A DNA stretch of 64,000 nt, taken from the NCBI GenBank assembly GCA_964494505.1, contig CAZBRO010000018.1, positions 1-64,000 on the forward strand, given 5' to 3'. Each line of letters starts with the position of its first letter. Positions within the stretch are counted from its first letter, which is position 1. Shown piece by piece: positions 1-15,000 of this stretch. The DNA is from CAIYRG01 sp964494505. Lineage in GTDB: Bacteria > Pseudomonadota > Alphaproteobacteria > Micropepsales > Micropepsaceae. Below the pieces are notes generated by a model that was given only the letters and a program-made list of their open reading frames with translations, did no database searches and had not been told where the DNA came from. A program made the position numbers and the translations under genes.

Positions 1-3000
1 GCCCACCATGGTATCCACGCCTGCACCGCCGTCGAGGCAATCGTTGCCGTTGCCGGAATCGCCGATCAGCGAGTCGGTACCGGAGAGGCCGTACAGCGTA
101 TCGTTGCCGCCGAAGCCTTCGAGCGTGTCGTTGCCGCTGTAGAAGCCGCCGCTGCCATTGTCGAAGGTGTCGCCGCCGGTGATGTGGTTGTCGAGATCGT
201 TGCCGTTGCCGACAAAGCCGGTGGTGGCCGAGGGCGCGATGCCGGTAAACACAAGGTCCTCGACATTGGGCGTCAGCGTGTAGGTGGTGACTTCGGCATT
301 GACGGTATCATTGCCGCCATTCACCGCTTCGACCACGGAATCGCCCGCATTCTCGACGATGTAGAGATCGTTGCCCGGGCCGCCGATCATGGAATCGTTG
401 CCGTCGCCGCCATCGAGCGTATCGTTGCCTGACACCGCCGCGGACGTATCGCTGTCGCCGTAGATCGTGTCGTTTCCGGAATCGGCGACCAAACTGTCAT
501 TGCCGGCGTTGCCGATCATGCAGTCATTGCCGCCGAAGCCCTCGAAATGGCCCGGGTTGTTCGGGATGGTTTCGGAGGGGCTATCATCGCCGGGTCCGCC
601 GATCAGCGTGTCGGAGGCGGTGTTCTGGTCATATTCCACGCCGACATTGGCGGGCGTCAGCACGAGATCGAACGGAGCCCCGCCATTGGTATCGGCGCCG
701 CCGAGGAAGACGGCGTCGTGGACGTTGGTGAGGAAATCGGTGTCGCCCAGGGCATCGCCGGTGTCCGCGAAATTGTCGACGATCTTGTAGATGTCGTTCG
801 CCGGATTGGTATCGCCGAAATCGTTGAACAGGGTGACGGTGTAATGCGAGCGCGGCCCATCGTAGAAGGCGGTGTTGGTGCCCGCGCCGCCGTCGAGCGA
901 ATCGTTGCCGCCGCGCCCATAGAGGGAATCGTCGCCCAATCCGCCCAGCAGCGTCGCATCGCCCTGACCGCCGATAACGCTGTCATTGCCGTCGCCGCCA
1001 TCGAGCTGGCCTTCGCCGCTGACCGTGTCATTCCCGGCGTCGCCGAACAGAGCGCCCGAACCGGTGAGGCTGTCATTGCCGTCGCCGCCATGGAGCACGC
1101 TCGGATTGACCAGGATCGAACGAAGATCCAACCGGTCGCCGAACACGGTCGCATTGAAATCCGTGATGGTGTCGGCGGTCGAACCCGGCTGCCAGGCCAC
1201 GCGATAGGTATCGGCATGCGCCGCCGGCCCGCCGGTAAAGACATCCGACCCCGTGCCGAACGAAACATTGAGGAAGAGATCGTAGCCGCCTTCGCCGACA
1301 AAGGTGTTGTTGCCCTGATCGTCGTTGAAGGTGTCGTTGCCCGCAGAACCGTTCAGGCTGTCGTCCCCGACATGAGCCGACAGGACGAGACCCGAAGGTC
1401 CAGCGCTGCCCCAACCGCTGAAGGTGCCGTAATTGGTATTACCGGACGTCGCCAAAGTCGTCGGATCGACGCCGTTCAACTTCAGCGCCGTCACCCAGCC
1501 CGCGGGGCCGTTCGGTCCATCGACATCGACCTGCAACAGCGTATTGCCGGCGCCGTCGCTGATGAACTGCAGGAAGCCGCCGGAGGTGGGATCGGTCGCG
1601 ACACCGACGAGCGTGTCCGCGCCGGCATCGCCAAAGAGCTGGCCTGAGCCCGTGATCGAATCGTTGCCGCCGCCGCCATGAAGCACGCCGGTGCCCGTCA
1701 TCACGTCGTTGCCGATGATGACCGCATCGTTCGGATCGGTGGAATCGCCGAACAGCGTGCCGATGCCGTGCATGGTGTCGTTGTTGTCGCCGCCGACATC
1801 GAAGCTGCTGCCGAATTGGCCGGTGCCGGAATCCAGGCTGTCGTTGCCCGCATCGCCCATCAGCGTATTGGCCGCATCGGTGGCGAGCATCGTATCGTTG
1901 CCCGAACCGCCATCCAGGCTGTTGTTGTCCTTGTCGCCCAGAATGGAATCGTTGCCGCCATTGCCATAGGCGGTGTCGTCGCCGAAGCCGCCATAGATGG
2001 TGTCGTTGCCGCCGGTGTTGTCGTTCACATCGGTGGAGTCGCCATAGAGGATGTCCGGCCCGTCATAGCCGTCGATCACGTCGTTGCCGTGGCTGCCTTC
2101 GACGGTGTCGTGGCCGGCGCCGCCGGTCAAAATGTTGTTTCCGGTGCCGGTGGCGGTGATGGAATCGTCGCCGCTGCCGCCGTCGATGTAGTTGTTGCCG
2201 TCGCCGCCATTGAGCGAATCGCCATCGCCGAAGGCGCTGTCGGTCGGATCGGTATTGCCGTCGCCGCCGAGGATGATGTCGTCAAAGGCCGTACCGGTCA
2301 CCGTTACGGAGACGATTGCGGCGCTGTCGTCGGTGACGACGCCAAGCCCGGCCGCCGTTGGGAAATCCTGATACGTCAACGGCGAGTTGTTGATGACGTA
2401 ATCGAGCGTCTCGATGTGGTAGAGCTGATCTTCTCCATCGCGCGCCAGGATGATGTGGTTGGCGCCCGCATCCAGCACCGTGATGCCGGAATGATCGATG
2501 ACGCTGACATGGCCGTCCGGATTTACCGCAGCGGTGTACTCGCTCCGGGCGCCGCTGAAGAAGACATGGTCGTTATCGCCGCCGGTTGAGCCGCCGTCGA
2601 TCGTATCGTTGCCGGAGCCGGCCGCGAAGGAATCGTTGCCCGCCGCGCCCGAATCCCCTTCCATGGAATCGTTGCCGGTGCCCGCGTCGAGCGTGTCGTT
2701 GCCCGCACCACCCTCGAGGGTGTCGTTGCCGGTGCCGCCCAAGACCGTGTCGTTGCCGTCGCCGGCGCTGATATGGTCGTCGCCGTCATTGCCCTGGATG
2801 GAATCGTTGCCCGAGCCGTCGAAGATCGTGTCGTTGCCGGAATCGCCGAAGATCGTGTCGCCGCCGTTGCCGCCGGTGATCTGATCGTCGCCGCCGCCGC
2901 CCGCTGACGGATCGGTGCTGTCGCCATAGACGAGGTTATGGCCGGAGCCCGCCCAGATGTAGTCGTTGCTGTTGCCGCCGACGATCGTATCGTTGCCGCC

Positions 3001-6000
3001 ATTGGGATCGTTGGGGTCGGAGCTGTCGTCGCCATAGATAAAGTCGAAGCCGTCGCCGCCGAGGATGGAATCGGCGCCCGCGCCGCCATAGACGGAGTCG
3101 TCGAAGGACCCTGCATCGATGGTGTCGTTGCCCGCATCGCCATAGAGCGTGTCGTTCTCCGAACCGCCGAGGATCGAGTCGCCGCCATTATTGCCGTGCA
3201 TGGAATCGCTGCCGGACAGGCCGTTCAGCGTGTCGTTGCCCGAGCCACCCAGGATGGTGTCGTCGCCCGAGCCGGCAAAGGTGTTGGGATTGTTCGAATC
3301 GAAGGGCACGCCGGTTCCCGCGCCCGTGGTCGCGGTGTGGAATTTGTCGCCGACCGCATCATTGGTAACGCTGGTGCTGTCGTCGATCAGATGACCCGGA
3401 TTGGCGGTGCCGACGAAGCTGCCGTCCGCGAACTGCAGATTGCTGATGTTGATGAGCTGGTCGGTGCCGTCCGGCGAACCGGGCCGGTTATCGGTGACGA
3501 AGACGCCGATATTGGCCAGGAATGTCGGCGCGAGATCGCTGATCGTGATGACCTGCGTGTTGCCGTTCTGATCGGTAACGGTCTGGGTGACGGTGTACTG
3601 GTCGCGGAAACCGTCATAGATCACGGTGTCGTCCGCGTTCAGGTCGTGGCCCTGGCCCTGTATCGTGTCGTTGCCGCCGCCGCCGGTGAACACGTCGTTG
3701 CCGAGGCCGCCGAGCAGGAGATCGGCGCCGGTGCCGCCATCAAGCGAATCGTTGCCGTCGCCGCCGTCCAGCGTGTCCTGGCCGGTGTAGCCATAGAGCG
3801 AATCATTGCCGGTATTGCCGACCAGGCATTCATTGCCCGAGAAGGCGAACGGGCTGTACATGATGCCGATGAGGGTGTCGTTGCCCGCGCCGCCATAGGC
3901 CGTGTCGTTGGTGGTGTTGATAAGGTCGTTGCCGCCCGCCGCATCGTTCGGATCGGTGAAGTCGCCGTAGAGCGTGCCGTTGCCGTAGAGGGTATCGTTG
4001 CCCGGAGCCGCGACGCCGTCGCCATCGCCGACCACCAGCGATTCGAAGAGGAATCCGCTGGACAGATTGTCGTTGCCGTCGCCGCCGATGAGCGTGCCGC
4101 CGCCCGCCAGCGAATCGTTGCCGAGATCGCCCGTGATGGAGTTGTGGCCGCCGGTATGATCGGTGCCCGCGATAAGGGTGTCGTTGCCGGTGTCGCCGTC
4201 GATGGTGTTCGCGCCAATGCCGGCGGTGACGCTGTCGTTGCCGTCGTCGCCGAAGAGCGAATTGTTCCCGTCGCCGATGAACATCATGTCGTCGCCGGTG
4301 TCGCCATGGGCGGTGTTGTTGCCGTCGTCGGCGAAGATGGTGTCGTTGCCGGTACCGCCGGTCATGGTGTTGTCGCCGGTATCGCCATAGATGGCGTCGT
4401 AGCCTTCACCGCCGGTCAGGCTGTCGTTGCCCGCGCCGCCATAGAGCACATCGTTGCCGTCTTCACCGTCGACAGTGTCGTTGCCGATGCCGCCCTGGAT
4501 GATGTCGTTGCCGACCGGTGTGGGCGAAGCCACGCCCACGGCCGGATCGAGGCTCGGACCGCCCGAGAGCGAATCGTTGCCCGCGCCGCCGTCGATGCTG
4601 TCGTCGAAGCCGCCGCCGGTGATGGTGTTATCCGAGCCGTCGCCGGTGAAGATGGTTCCGGTGTTGCCGCCGCCCGGCGCGAAATCGAGCCCGCCGAGAT
4701 CGGCAAAGTGCAGCGTCTCGACGTTCACGACATTGTCGAAGCCCTGATTGTTCGAATTGAACAGCGTGTTGTCGATGACGAGGAAGCCGCCGAGGCCGTC
4801 CTGGATGATGGAGGTGAAGGTGCGCAGCGAGCTGTAGAGCGCGATGTCGTTGCCCGTGCCGCCGTCGATCGAATCGTTGTCCGGCTGGCCCTGCATGCCC
4901 ATATTGCTGCCGGCCTGCGTGGAGCTGCCGCCGACCAGCGTGTCGTTGCCCGAACCGCCATTGAGCGTATCGTTGTCGTACCAGCCCCAGACAAAGTCGT
5001 TGCCGGCATTGCCCTGAAGCTGCTCGGTGCCCGAATAGGGCGTGCCGTAGAGCGTGTACATCAGGCCGTTGAGCGTGTCGTTGCCCGCGCCGCCAAAGGC
5101 CGGATCGTTGGTGGTGTTGATGAGATCGTTGCCGCCGGTCGGATCGTTCTCGTTGGTGAAATCGCCGTAGAGCGTGCCGTTGCCGTAGAGCGTATCGGCA
5201 TTGTCGCCGCCGATCAGCAACGCGAAATTGTCGTAATAGCTGTTGACTGAATCGTTCCCCGTGCCGCCGTCCATCGTGGTGTTGCCATCGGTGGCCGTGC
5301 TGGACAGATACCAGGGACGCGTCAGCGTATCGTTGCCGGAATCGCCTTCGAGCGAACCGCTGCCGGTTTCGAGGTCGTTGTCGTTGCCGCCGATCAGCGT
5401 GTCGTGCAAGCCGGTGCCGAGGAGGGTGTCCTTTCCGGTATCGGCCGGATCGGTGGAATCGCCCCATAGGCTGCCGGTGCCAGCGATGGAATCGTTGCCG
5501 CCGTCGCCATAGAGCTCGTTGTCGTCGGTCGTATCGGTGATGACGTCGTTGCCGGCGCCGCCATGGACGGTGTCGTTGCCTTCGCCGCCATCGATCGTGT
5601 CGTTGCCGATGTCGCCGAACACGCAGTCTTCGCCGTCGCCGCCATACATGTGGTCGTCATGATTGATGCCCGTCCCGGCGGAAGGATCGGTGAAGTCGCC
5701 ATACAGCGTGTCGTTGCCGGCATCGCCATAGATCACGTCGTTGCCGTTGAAGCCGATGATGGAGTCGGCACCATTATCGCCCGACAGGATGTCGTTGCCG
5801 GTGTCGTTGCCGTCGCTGCCGTCGGTGTTGGGTCCGCCAAAAATCGTATCGGGGCCGAAATCGCCCGACAGGATGTCGTCGTTGACGGTGCCGTGCAGAA
5901 TCCCGCCGACGATGTCGCCGGTATCGATGTCGAACGAGCCGCCGAGGTCGAACACGAGATGCTCGACGCCGATGAGGCTGTCCTGCCCGTCGGGCGAACC

Positions 6001-9000
6001 GGGACGGTCATCGTGCACCGTCGCGGTGCCATTGCCGAGCAAGGTAATCGTGTAATCGTGATGGGTTGCGGTGTAGCGCCCGGAGAAATGCGCCACGTCG
6101 TATCCCGAACCGCCATAGAGCAGATCGTTGCCGCCGCCGCCGCGCAAATCGTCGTCGCCGGCGCTGCCGAGCAGCGTATCGGCGCCGGCATTGCCGGTGA
6201 GCGAATCGTTGCCGTCGCCGCCGGAGAGGAATGCCGCGCTGCCCGACGTGATCGTCAGCGTATCGTCGCCGCTCTCGCCGAGGCCGATGCCGGAAGAGAG
6301 ATGGATGGCGTCATTGCCGTCTCCACCGTCCAGTGTGCCGAAGCCCGTCAGCTGATCGTCGCCGCCATCGCCCGAAAGCGATATGCTGCCGCTGATGATG
6401 TCGTTGCCGTCGCCGCCCGTGAGCGTTCCGGTACCGGAGAGGATGTCGTTTCCGTCGCCACCATCGAGTGAGCCGTTGCCGCTTTCCGTATCGCTGCCCG
6501 TGCCGCCGGTGATCGTGTTGGAGCCGCTTCCCGCGACGATGTGATCGTCGCCGTCGCCGCCGTCGAGCGAGTTGTTGCCGTTGCCCGCCGTGATGATGTC
6601 GTTGTTGTCGTCGCCCGAGACCGTATTGTTGCCGCTGCCGACGGTGATGACATCGTTGTCGATGCCGCCGCTGATGATGTTGTTGCCGTTGTCGGCGTCG
6701 ATGGTGTCGTTGCCGGTGCCGCCGGAGATGGAGTTGTTGCCCGCCCCGCCATGGAGGATGTCATCGTAGAATCCGGGGCCCGTCAGCGTGGAAGAGACGA
6801 TGGTGTCGTCGCCATTGCCGCCCCAGGCGACGTTGTTGCCGACGCCTGCATCGATGGAATCGTTGCCGTCGCCGCCGTCGATCAGATCGTTGCCGCCGGA
6901 GGAGGCGAGTGCCGGATCGGCCGAATCGCCGAACAGCGTGTCGTTGCCGCCAAGCCCCGCGACGTTGTCGTCGAACAAGGTTCCCGAAATCGAATTGTTG
7001 CCGCCGTCCCCGGTGAAGATCTGGCCGGTGTTGGTGGCCGGGGCCGTCATGATCGGCTCGAAATCCTGATCCTGGAATCTCAGAATCTGGACATTGACGA
7101 CCGAATCGAGGCCCTCATTGCCGCGATTGTCGCTCACGAGGTAGCCGCCGGCGCCATCCTGAATGATGGAGAAGTGGCTGCGGACGCTCGTTACCTGATC
7201 GAGATAATCCGCGACATTGTCGCCCGTGCCGCCGTCGATGGTGTCGTTGCCGGCACCGCCCTGTTCGGTGTCCGCACCCTGACCGCCCGATAGGCTGTCA
7301 TTGCCGTCGCCGGCCGAAAGCGTGTCGTCGCCGCCGCCACCGACCAGGGTATCGTTGCCATACCATCCGAAGATGGAATCGTTTCCGAGATCGCCCGAGA
7401 GATATTCGTTGCCCGAGCCGCCCAGGATCGCGCCGGTGAGCGTGTCGTCGCCGTCGCCGCCATAGGCTGAATCGTTGACCGTATTGATGACGTCGTTGCC
7501 GGCATCGCCATAGAGCGTTCCGGTGCCGACCAGCACGTCATTGCCGGCGCCGCCATGGAGCAGGCTGACGTTGCTGGCAAAGCCCAGCGTGCTGAGCGTG
7601 TCGTTGCCGCCGCTGAGCGCGTTCGGATCGGTGCTGTCGCCGAAGAGCTGACCGCTCCCGTTCAGCTGGTCATTGTCGTCGCCGCCGGCGAGCGTGCCGA
7701 TGCCGGTAAGGATATCGTTGCCGGCGTCGCCTTCCAGCGAATTCTGCCCGAGGCTGTCGCTCAACGTGTCGGCGCCGGAGGCAAGCGGCGCATTGCCGAA
7801 CGCATCATTGTCGCCGATCAGCGTGTCGTTGTGCATGCCGCCATCGAGCGAATCGGCGTCCGAACTGCCGAAGAGCAGGTCGTTGCCGGTATCGCCGTAC
7901 AGCGTATCGTTGCCGTCGCCGCCGTCCGCGGTGTCATTGCCGTAGCTGCCGCGGAGCACGTCGTTGCCGCCGTCCCCCGTGATGCTGTCCTCGCCCGGAC
8001 CGCCGTTGAGGCGATCATTGCCGGATGCGCCATGCAGCACGTCGTCGTTGATGAGGTCGAACCCGTAGGTCGGATCGTTCGGCACCCCCATGCTGGCGTG
8101 GCTGGGATTGTCGCCGGTCGGGATCAGGAACCCGGTGTTCACGTCGATGTCGTAACCGTCGGGGAAGTTCACCCGATTGTCGACGCCGAGATTGTCGGTC
8201 CAGGTGGCGCCGCCGCCCGAAATGAGGATCGGGTCCTCTTTGTCGGCGAAGACGAGCATCTCGACATTGGTCAGCGTGACGGTTCCGTCGGGCGAACCGG
8301 GCCGGTTGTCGGTGATGACGTAAGTGCCGCCGGGACCGGCGAGCGCAGGGATCGTGTAATCGGCCTGGTTGCCGGTGAAGTTGACGACGTCATAACCCGT
8401 GCCGCCGTCGATGCTCATGCTGCCGGCGGGGCCGGCATTGCCGCTGAACGTGTCGTCGCCATTGCCGCCCAGAAGCGTCGAGCCGCCCGGATCGACCAGG
8501 CTGTCATTGCCGTCGCCGCCGTCAATCGATCCGCTGCCGATGATCGTATCGTTGCCGGCATCGCCGAAGAGGTCGCCGCTGCCGGTGATGGAATCGTCGC
8601 CCGCGCCGCCATGGATCGTGCCGGTGCCCGAAAGCGTATCGGAATCGAAGAAGCTGACGAGCGTGTTGCCCGCCGCCGCCGACGGATCGGTGGAATCGCC
8701 GAAGAGCTCGCCTGCGCCGGAGATGACGTCCTGGCCCTCGCCGCCCGCGACCGTACCGTTGCCGTTCAACTGATCGTTGCCATCGCCGCCGTCGAGCGAA
8801 TTGGTGCCCTGGGTGTCGGTCAGCGTGTCGTCGCCGGCATCGCCGGTCAGCGTATCGTTGCCGAGTTCGCCGAAGATCTGGTCGTTTTGATCGCCGCCGT
8901 CGAGGATGTCGTTGCCGTTGTTGCCATGGATCGTATCGAAGCCGCCATTGCCATTGATGGTGTCGTCATTGACGGTGCCGTTGAGCAGGTCGCCATCGCC

Positions 9001-12000
9001 CGAACCGTTGAGCAGGATTCCCGAGCCGCTCGGCGAGTAGCCCTCGAAATTGTTCAAAGCCGCGGGCAACACGTTGTCGATCTTGACAAGATTGACGAAG
9101 GTCGCATTGCCGAGCCGGCTGAACTCGAGAAGCGAATTGCCGAAACCGTCATTCTGCAGACGCAGGAAGGGACCGTGCACGCCGTCGGTGACGAAGGGAT
9201 TGTTGCCGAAGGTGTAGCCGCTCGCCTGGCCCAGCACGCCGTCGATGTTCCAGGAATCGCCGCCCGCGCTGGTATCGAAATCGGTGATCTCATCCATGAC
9301 CGAGCCGGTGACCCAGCTCACGAAATAGGTGTCCGATCCGGTGCCGCCGGTGATCGTGTCGGCGCCCGTTCCATTGCCGATCAGATTGAACACATCGTTG
9401 CCCGGGCCGCCGAGCTGCAGATTGTTGCCCTGATTGTCGGAGAAGGTGTCGTTGCCGCCCTGGCCGTCGAGCGTGTCGTTGCCCGCGCCGCCCATGAGCG
9501 AATCCGGTCCATTGCCGGAATCGCCTTCCACGCTGTCGTCGCCATTGCCGCCCTGGAGCGTATCGTTGTCGCCCTCGCCATCGATCGTATCGTTGCCGTC
9601 GCCGCCGTCGATGTTGTCGTTGCCGTCGCCGCCGAAGATATGGTCGTTGCCGCTGCCGCCGGTGATGGTGTCGTTGCCGGTGCCGCCCAGGAGGCTGTCG
9701 TTGCCGAAGCCGCCGTCGATCGAATCGTTCCCGTCATTGCCGGCAATCGTGTCGTCGCTGCCGCTGCCGATGATCGTGCTGTTCTGGCCCGGCGGGTCGT
9801 TGACGTTGACGCCCACGCCGCTGGACGAGAAGCTCGGATTGAAATTGTTGAGCGTGAAGTTGTTGATAGTGGTGTTGTCGAAGGTGATCACGTCGACCCA
9901 ATCGGAGCCCTGGCCGTCGATATTGACCTGCAGCACCGAGTCGGTGCCGACCTGCTCCAATTGCATGAAATTGGTGGTGAACGGATTGGCGCCGGTCACG
10001 TAACCGGTCAGCACGTTCGTCAGAATCTCGTTGATGTTGAGAATGTCGCCGCCGGCGCCCGTGGTGAAATCGGTGATTTCGGCAAAGGCGCCCGTATTGG
10101 GGTGCCAGTTCAACACATAGGTGTCGATCCCGGTCCCGCCGGTATAGGCGTTGGTGCCGGAATTGGCGACATCGAGGAAGGAATCGTTCCCGGCCCCGCC
10201 GCTGAACGAATTGTCGCCCTGGAAATCGTCGAAGGTGTCGTTGCCCGAGCCACCCAGCATGGTGTCGTTGCCGGCATTGCCCGAGAGCGAATTCGTGCCG
10301 GTGCTGCCGGTGTCGTCGAGGCTGTCATTGCCGTTGCCGCCGAAGGAGGTGTTGTTGCCCTCGCCGCTGATCAGCGTGTCGTTGCCGTCATCGCCCGAAA
10401 GGTAATCGTTGCCGACGCCGAGCGCATCGCCCGAGATGCTGTCGTCGCCGAGACCGCCATAGATGGTGTCGGCGCCGTCGGCACCGACGATAGTGTCGTT
10501 GCCTTCCTGCCCTTGCAGCGAGTCGTTGCCGAGATTGCCCTGAAGGGAGTCGTTGCCGTAGCCGCCATTGACAGTGTCGTTGCCGGCGCCGCCATCGACG
10601 GTGTCCCTGCTCGAGGTGCCGGTATAGGTGTCGGCGCTCGCGGTGAGCGTGGCATTGTGTCCGACATCGTTGGGCGAGAAGGTCGGGTTGAAATTGTCGA
10701 CCGTGAAGGCGCCCGGCGCGACGTGATCGACATGCAGGATGGTGACATAGCCATTGCCGCCGCCGTCGGTATCGACCTGCAGGAGCGAGCCGTCGCTCCC
10801 GTCGGTGATGAACCGCATGTGTCCGTCCGTGAACGGATTGTCGTAATAGTTGCGGTTGGTGAGCGAATTGATGACCGAGCTGAGGTCGAGCAGATCCGGA
10901 TTCGGTGTGGTCGAGAAATCGGTGATTTCGTCGGCCGTCGAGCCCGGCGTCCAGGTCACCTGGAAGGTGTCGTTGCCCAGCCCGCCGCTGATCACGTCGA
11001 AGCCGAAGCCGCCGGAGACGGAAAGCAGCAAATCGTTGCCGTCGCCGCCGTTTAAGGTGTTGCCGCCAACGGTATCGAACAGCGTATCGTTGCCGCTGCC
11101 GCCCAAAATCGAGTCCGCACCGTTCCCGCCCTGCAGGGAGTCGTTGCCGTTGCCGCCGTCCAGCGTATCGTTGCCGTCATCCCCGAACAGCTGATCGTTG
11201 TCGTCGCCGCCCAAGAGGCTGTCATCGTCGTTGCCGCCATGGATGGTATCGTTGCCGGCTCCGCCGTCGATGGTGTCGTTGCCGTCGTCGCCGGAGAGCG
11301 AATCGGCGCCATTGCCGGAATCCCCTTCGATCGTATCGTTGCCGCTGCCGCCGAAGATCGTGTCGTTGCCGTCGCTGCCTTCCAGACTGTCGTTGCCGAC
11401 ATTGCCCAGGATCGAGTCGTCGCCCGCCCCGCCATCCACCGAATCGTCGCCCGCCTTGGCGTCGATCGTGTCGTTGCCGCCGAGGCCGAGGATGGTATCC
11501 CCGCCGGTATTTCCGTTGAGCGAATTGGCGCCGCCATCGCCGCTCTGCGTCTGGCCGACGTTGAAGCTCGTGATGGCGAAATCGCCGTCGGCATCGCGCA
11601 ACGTCTCGATATTCGTGAGGTGATCGGTGCCGTCGGGCGAGCCCGAGCGCAGATCGGTCACCACATAACCGCCCAGCCCGTCGGGCGTGACGGAATAATC
11701 CGCGCTGTGCCCGGAGAAGACGGCGATATCGGTACCCGCGCCGCCGTCGAGCTGATCGTTGCCGTTGCCGCCGATGAGGGTGTCGTTGCCGCCGCCGCCG
11801 GTCAGCGTGTCATCGCCCGTGCCGCCGTCGAGGGACGCGTTGCCCAAGCCATTGCCCGCGATGCCAAAGGACACCGTGAACTGGCCCGTATTGTCGCTGT
11901 AAGCGCCCGGATTGCCATTGGCGTTGGGGGCATCGACCAACCCGAGAACGAGCCTGGTCGCGCCGTTCGGGACCACAAACTGCTGCGTCGTGCCGGTCAG

Positions 12001-15000
12001 GTCGCCGGTCAAGCCGTCGCCGATAAAGAATATCTGGTCGGTGACCGGATTGAGCGATGTGAAGTTCGTCCCGATGGTATCGAAATTCAGGGTTGCCGGC
12101 GTGGGATGCCCGTCGCTCGCCTCGACACCCGTCAGGAACACACCCGTCAGATATCCTGCGTTCGGTTCTATGATGCCGGAGAGTCCATTGGCGGCATTGA
12201 TGCCTGGGGCATCGTTGTGCCAAGGCGAACCGGCACTTATGCCGTCTGGATCGTTAACATGATTGCCGGTGCCGTTATCGAGCACGATGGTGCCGGTGAC
12301 ACTCGAGAAGGTGATGATCCTGCTCGTTCCGGTAGGCAGCAAGATCACCTGCGGAATGGTGCTCCCTCCGCCAATGACATTGGACGAATAATTGTAGTCG
12401 GCATCGGTGGCGTGAACCGCAAGACCGCTGCCGAGCGTCTGACTTCCGAACGCAGAGGCGCTCGCAGTCAGCACATCGTTGCCGGCGCCGCCCGAGAGCG
12501 TGTCGCTGCCGCCGCCCGAGGCGACGGTATCGTTGCCCGCGCCGGCGGCGATGCTGTCATTGCCGGTGCCGCCGGCGATGGAATCGTCGCCGCTGTTGCC
12601 CGAGATCGAGTCGCCGCCATTGTTGCCGGTCAGGGTCGCCCCGGTGCCCGAGGTCAGATTCAGTGTCTCGATATTGGCCGACAGCGCATAGCTCGTCGTG
12701 GTGTTGACGACATCGTTGCCGCCGCCCGACAGTTCGGAAATCACATCCGTGCTGTTGCTGACGGCATAGGTATCGTTGCCCGAGCCGCCCGCCATGCTGT
12801 CGGCGCCCGCGCCGCCGTCGATCGAATCGGCCCCGGTGCCGCCCGTGATGGTGTCGGCGCCGGAATTGCCGGTGATGGTGTCTCCGCCATTGTTGCCGGC
12901 GAGCACCGTGGCGGCCGAAGTGTTCAGCGTCAGGATTTCGAGATTGGACGACAGCGTGTAGTTCGCGGTCGTGAAGACCGTGTCGAGGCCTTCGCCCGCG
13001 TTCTCCACGATCACGTCCGTCGAACTGTCGACGAAATAACGGTCGTTGCCGACACCGCCGACGAGGCAATCATTGCCAGCGCCGCCGTCGATCGTGTCGT
13101 CGCCGGCGCCGCCGTTCAGCGTATCGTTGCCGGCATCGCCGGAGAGCGAATCCTGATCGTTGCCGCCGGACACCGTGTCGTCATTGTTGCCGCCGGAGAG
13201 CGTGTCGTTGCCGTCCCCGCCGTCGAGCGTATCGTTGCCGTCGTCGCCGAAGATGAGATCGTTTCCGGCGCCGGAATCGCCGGCAATGGTGTCGTTGCCC
13301 GCATTGCCGTGAATGGTGTCGTTGCCGTCGAGACCGTCGATGGTATCGTTGCCCGCATTGCCGGCAATGGAATTGTCCAACTCGTTGCCGTTCAGCGCCG
13401 CGCCCGTGGCGGCGGTTTCGATCAGAGTCTCGATATTGCTGGGCAAGGTGTAAGAAATGGACGTGTTGACGGTGTCGTTGCCCTCGCTGAGATTTTCGGT
13501 GACGGAGTCGAGCGCGCTGTCCACGAAATAGGAATCGTTGCCGGTGCCGCCCAGCATCGTGTCGTTGCCGCTGCCGCCGTCGATCGTGTCGTTGCCGGCA
13601 AGGCCGGTGATCGAATCGTTGCCGGCGCCGCCTTGCAGCGTGTCGTCGCCTGCGCTGCCGGTGATGGTGTCGTTGCCCGAACCGCCGTCGACGGTATCGT
13701 TCGACACCTCGCTGCCGGCCGCGGCCGTGATCAGATCGTCGTTGTTGCCGCCCAGGATCGAATCGTTGCCCGCGCCGCCGGCGATCGTGTCGTTGCCGTC
13801 GCCGCCCAAGAGCGTGTCGTTGTTCTGCGCGCCATCGATGGAATCGTTGCCGCCGAGGCCGGAGAGCGAATCATCGCCGGCAAGGCCCAGCAGCGTATCG
13901 CTGGTGCCCGCGGTGCCGTCGCCCGTCAGCGTGTCGTTGGCGATGCTGCCTTGCAGCAGCCCGCTGCCGGTCAGCACGATGGAGGCGGTCGCGACCGGTG
14001 CGAAATTCGGCGAGAAATTGGCTGCGACGAAGGTGTTGATGTCGGCGTTCTGGAAGTCGAGCACCGTCCCGAAGCCGGCCGGGCCCGACGGACCGTCGCG
14101 GTCCACCTGCAGCAGCACGTCGTTGCCCGAGGTGACCAGCCGCATGAATCCGTTCTGGAACGGGTTCTGGCCCGAGACATAGCCGGAGAGACGGCTGTTC
14201 AGCGTATCGCTGATATCGACGATGTCGCCGCCCACGCCCGTTTGGAAATCCGTGATCGTGTCGGGAACCAGGGTAGATGTGTAATTCGACACCAGCCGGA
14301 ACGTGTCGACTCCCGGGCCGCCGGTCAGAAGATCGCTGCCGTCGCCGGTGCCGTTGGAACCGGCCCCGTTGAAATTATACGAGACGTCCTGGAAGAAATC
14401 ATTGCCGGCCCCGCCCAGGATGGTGTTGCTGCCCTGGGTGTCTGTGAGCGAATCGTTACCCGCGCCGCCATCCACGGAATCGTTGCCCGGATCGCCGTCA
14501 ACGACGGTGTCGTCGCCCAGGCCGGCAAGAATGGTGTCGTTGCCGTAATCGTTGCTGTTGTTGTCGATCTGATCGTTGCCGGTGCCGGCATCGATGCTGT
14601 CATTGCCGTAATTGCCGTTGATCGTGTCGTCGCTGCCGAGCCCGGTGATGGTGTCGTTATCCGGGCCGCCGTTCATCGAATCGTTGGCGTTGTCGTCGCC
14701 CGTGATGACGAAGCCGGTGGTGCTCTGCGGATTCCAGTTGAGGCCGCTTTGGCCGGAGATGTTATCGGAGGTGAGGCTCGCCGCGTTCACGTTGGTGAGC
14801 GTCAATATCGTGACGTAATTCGTACCGCCGGTGGGGCCGTTCTGGTCGTACTGCAACTGGGTATCCAAACCGTTCTGGTTCAGATGCAGGAATCCGCTGG
14901 TGAAAGGATTGGCGAAACCGTTGTAGCCGGTGAACCGGTTCTGCAGGAGATCGTCGAGCTGAAGGATGTCGCCGCCGGGCCCGGGGGTGAAATCGGTGAT

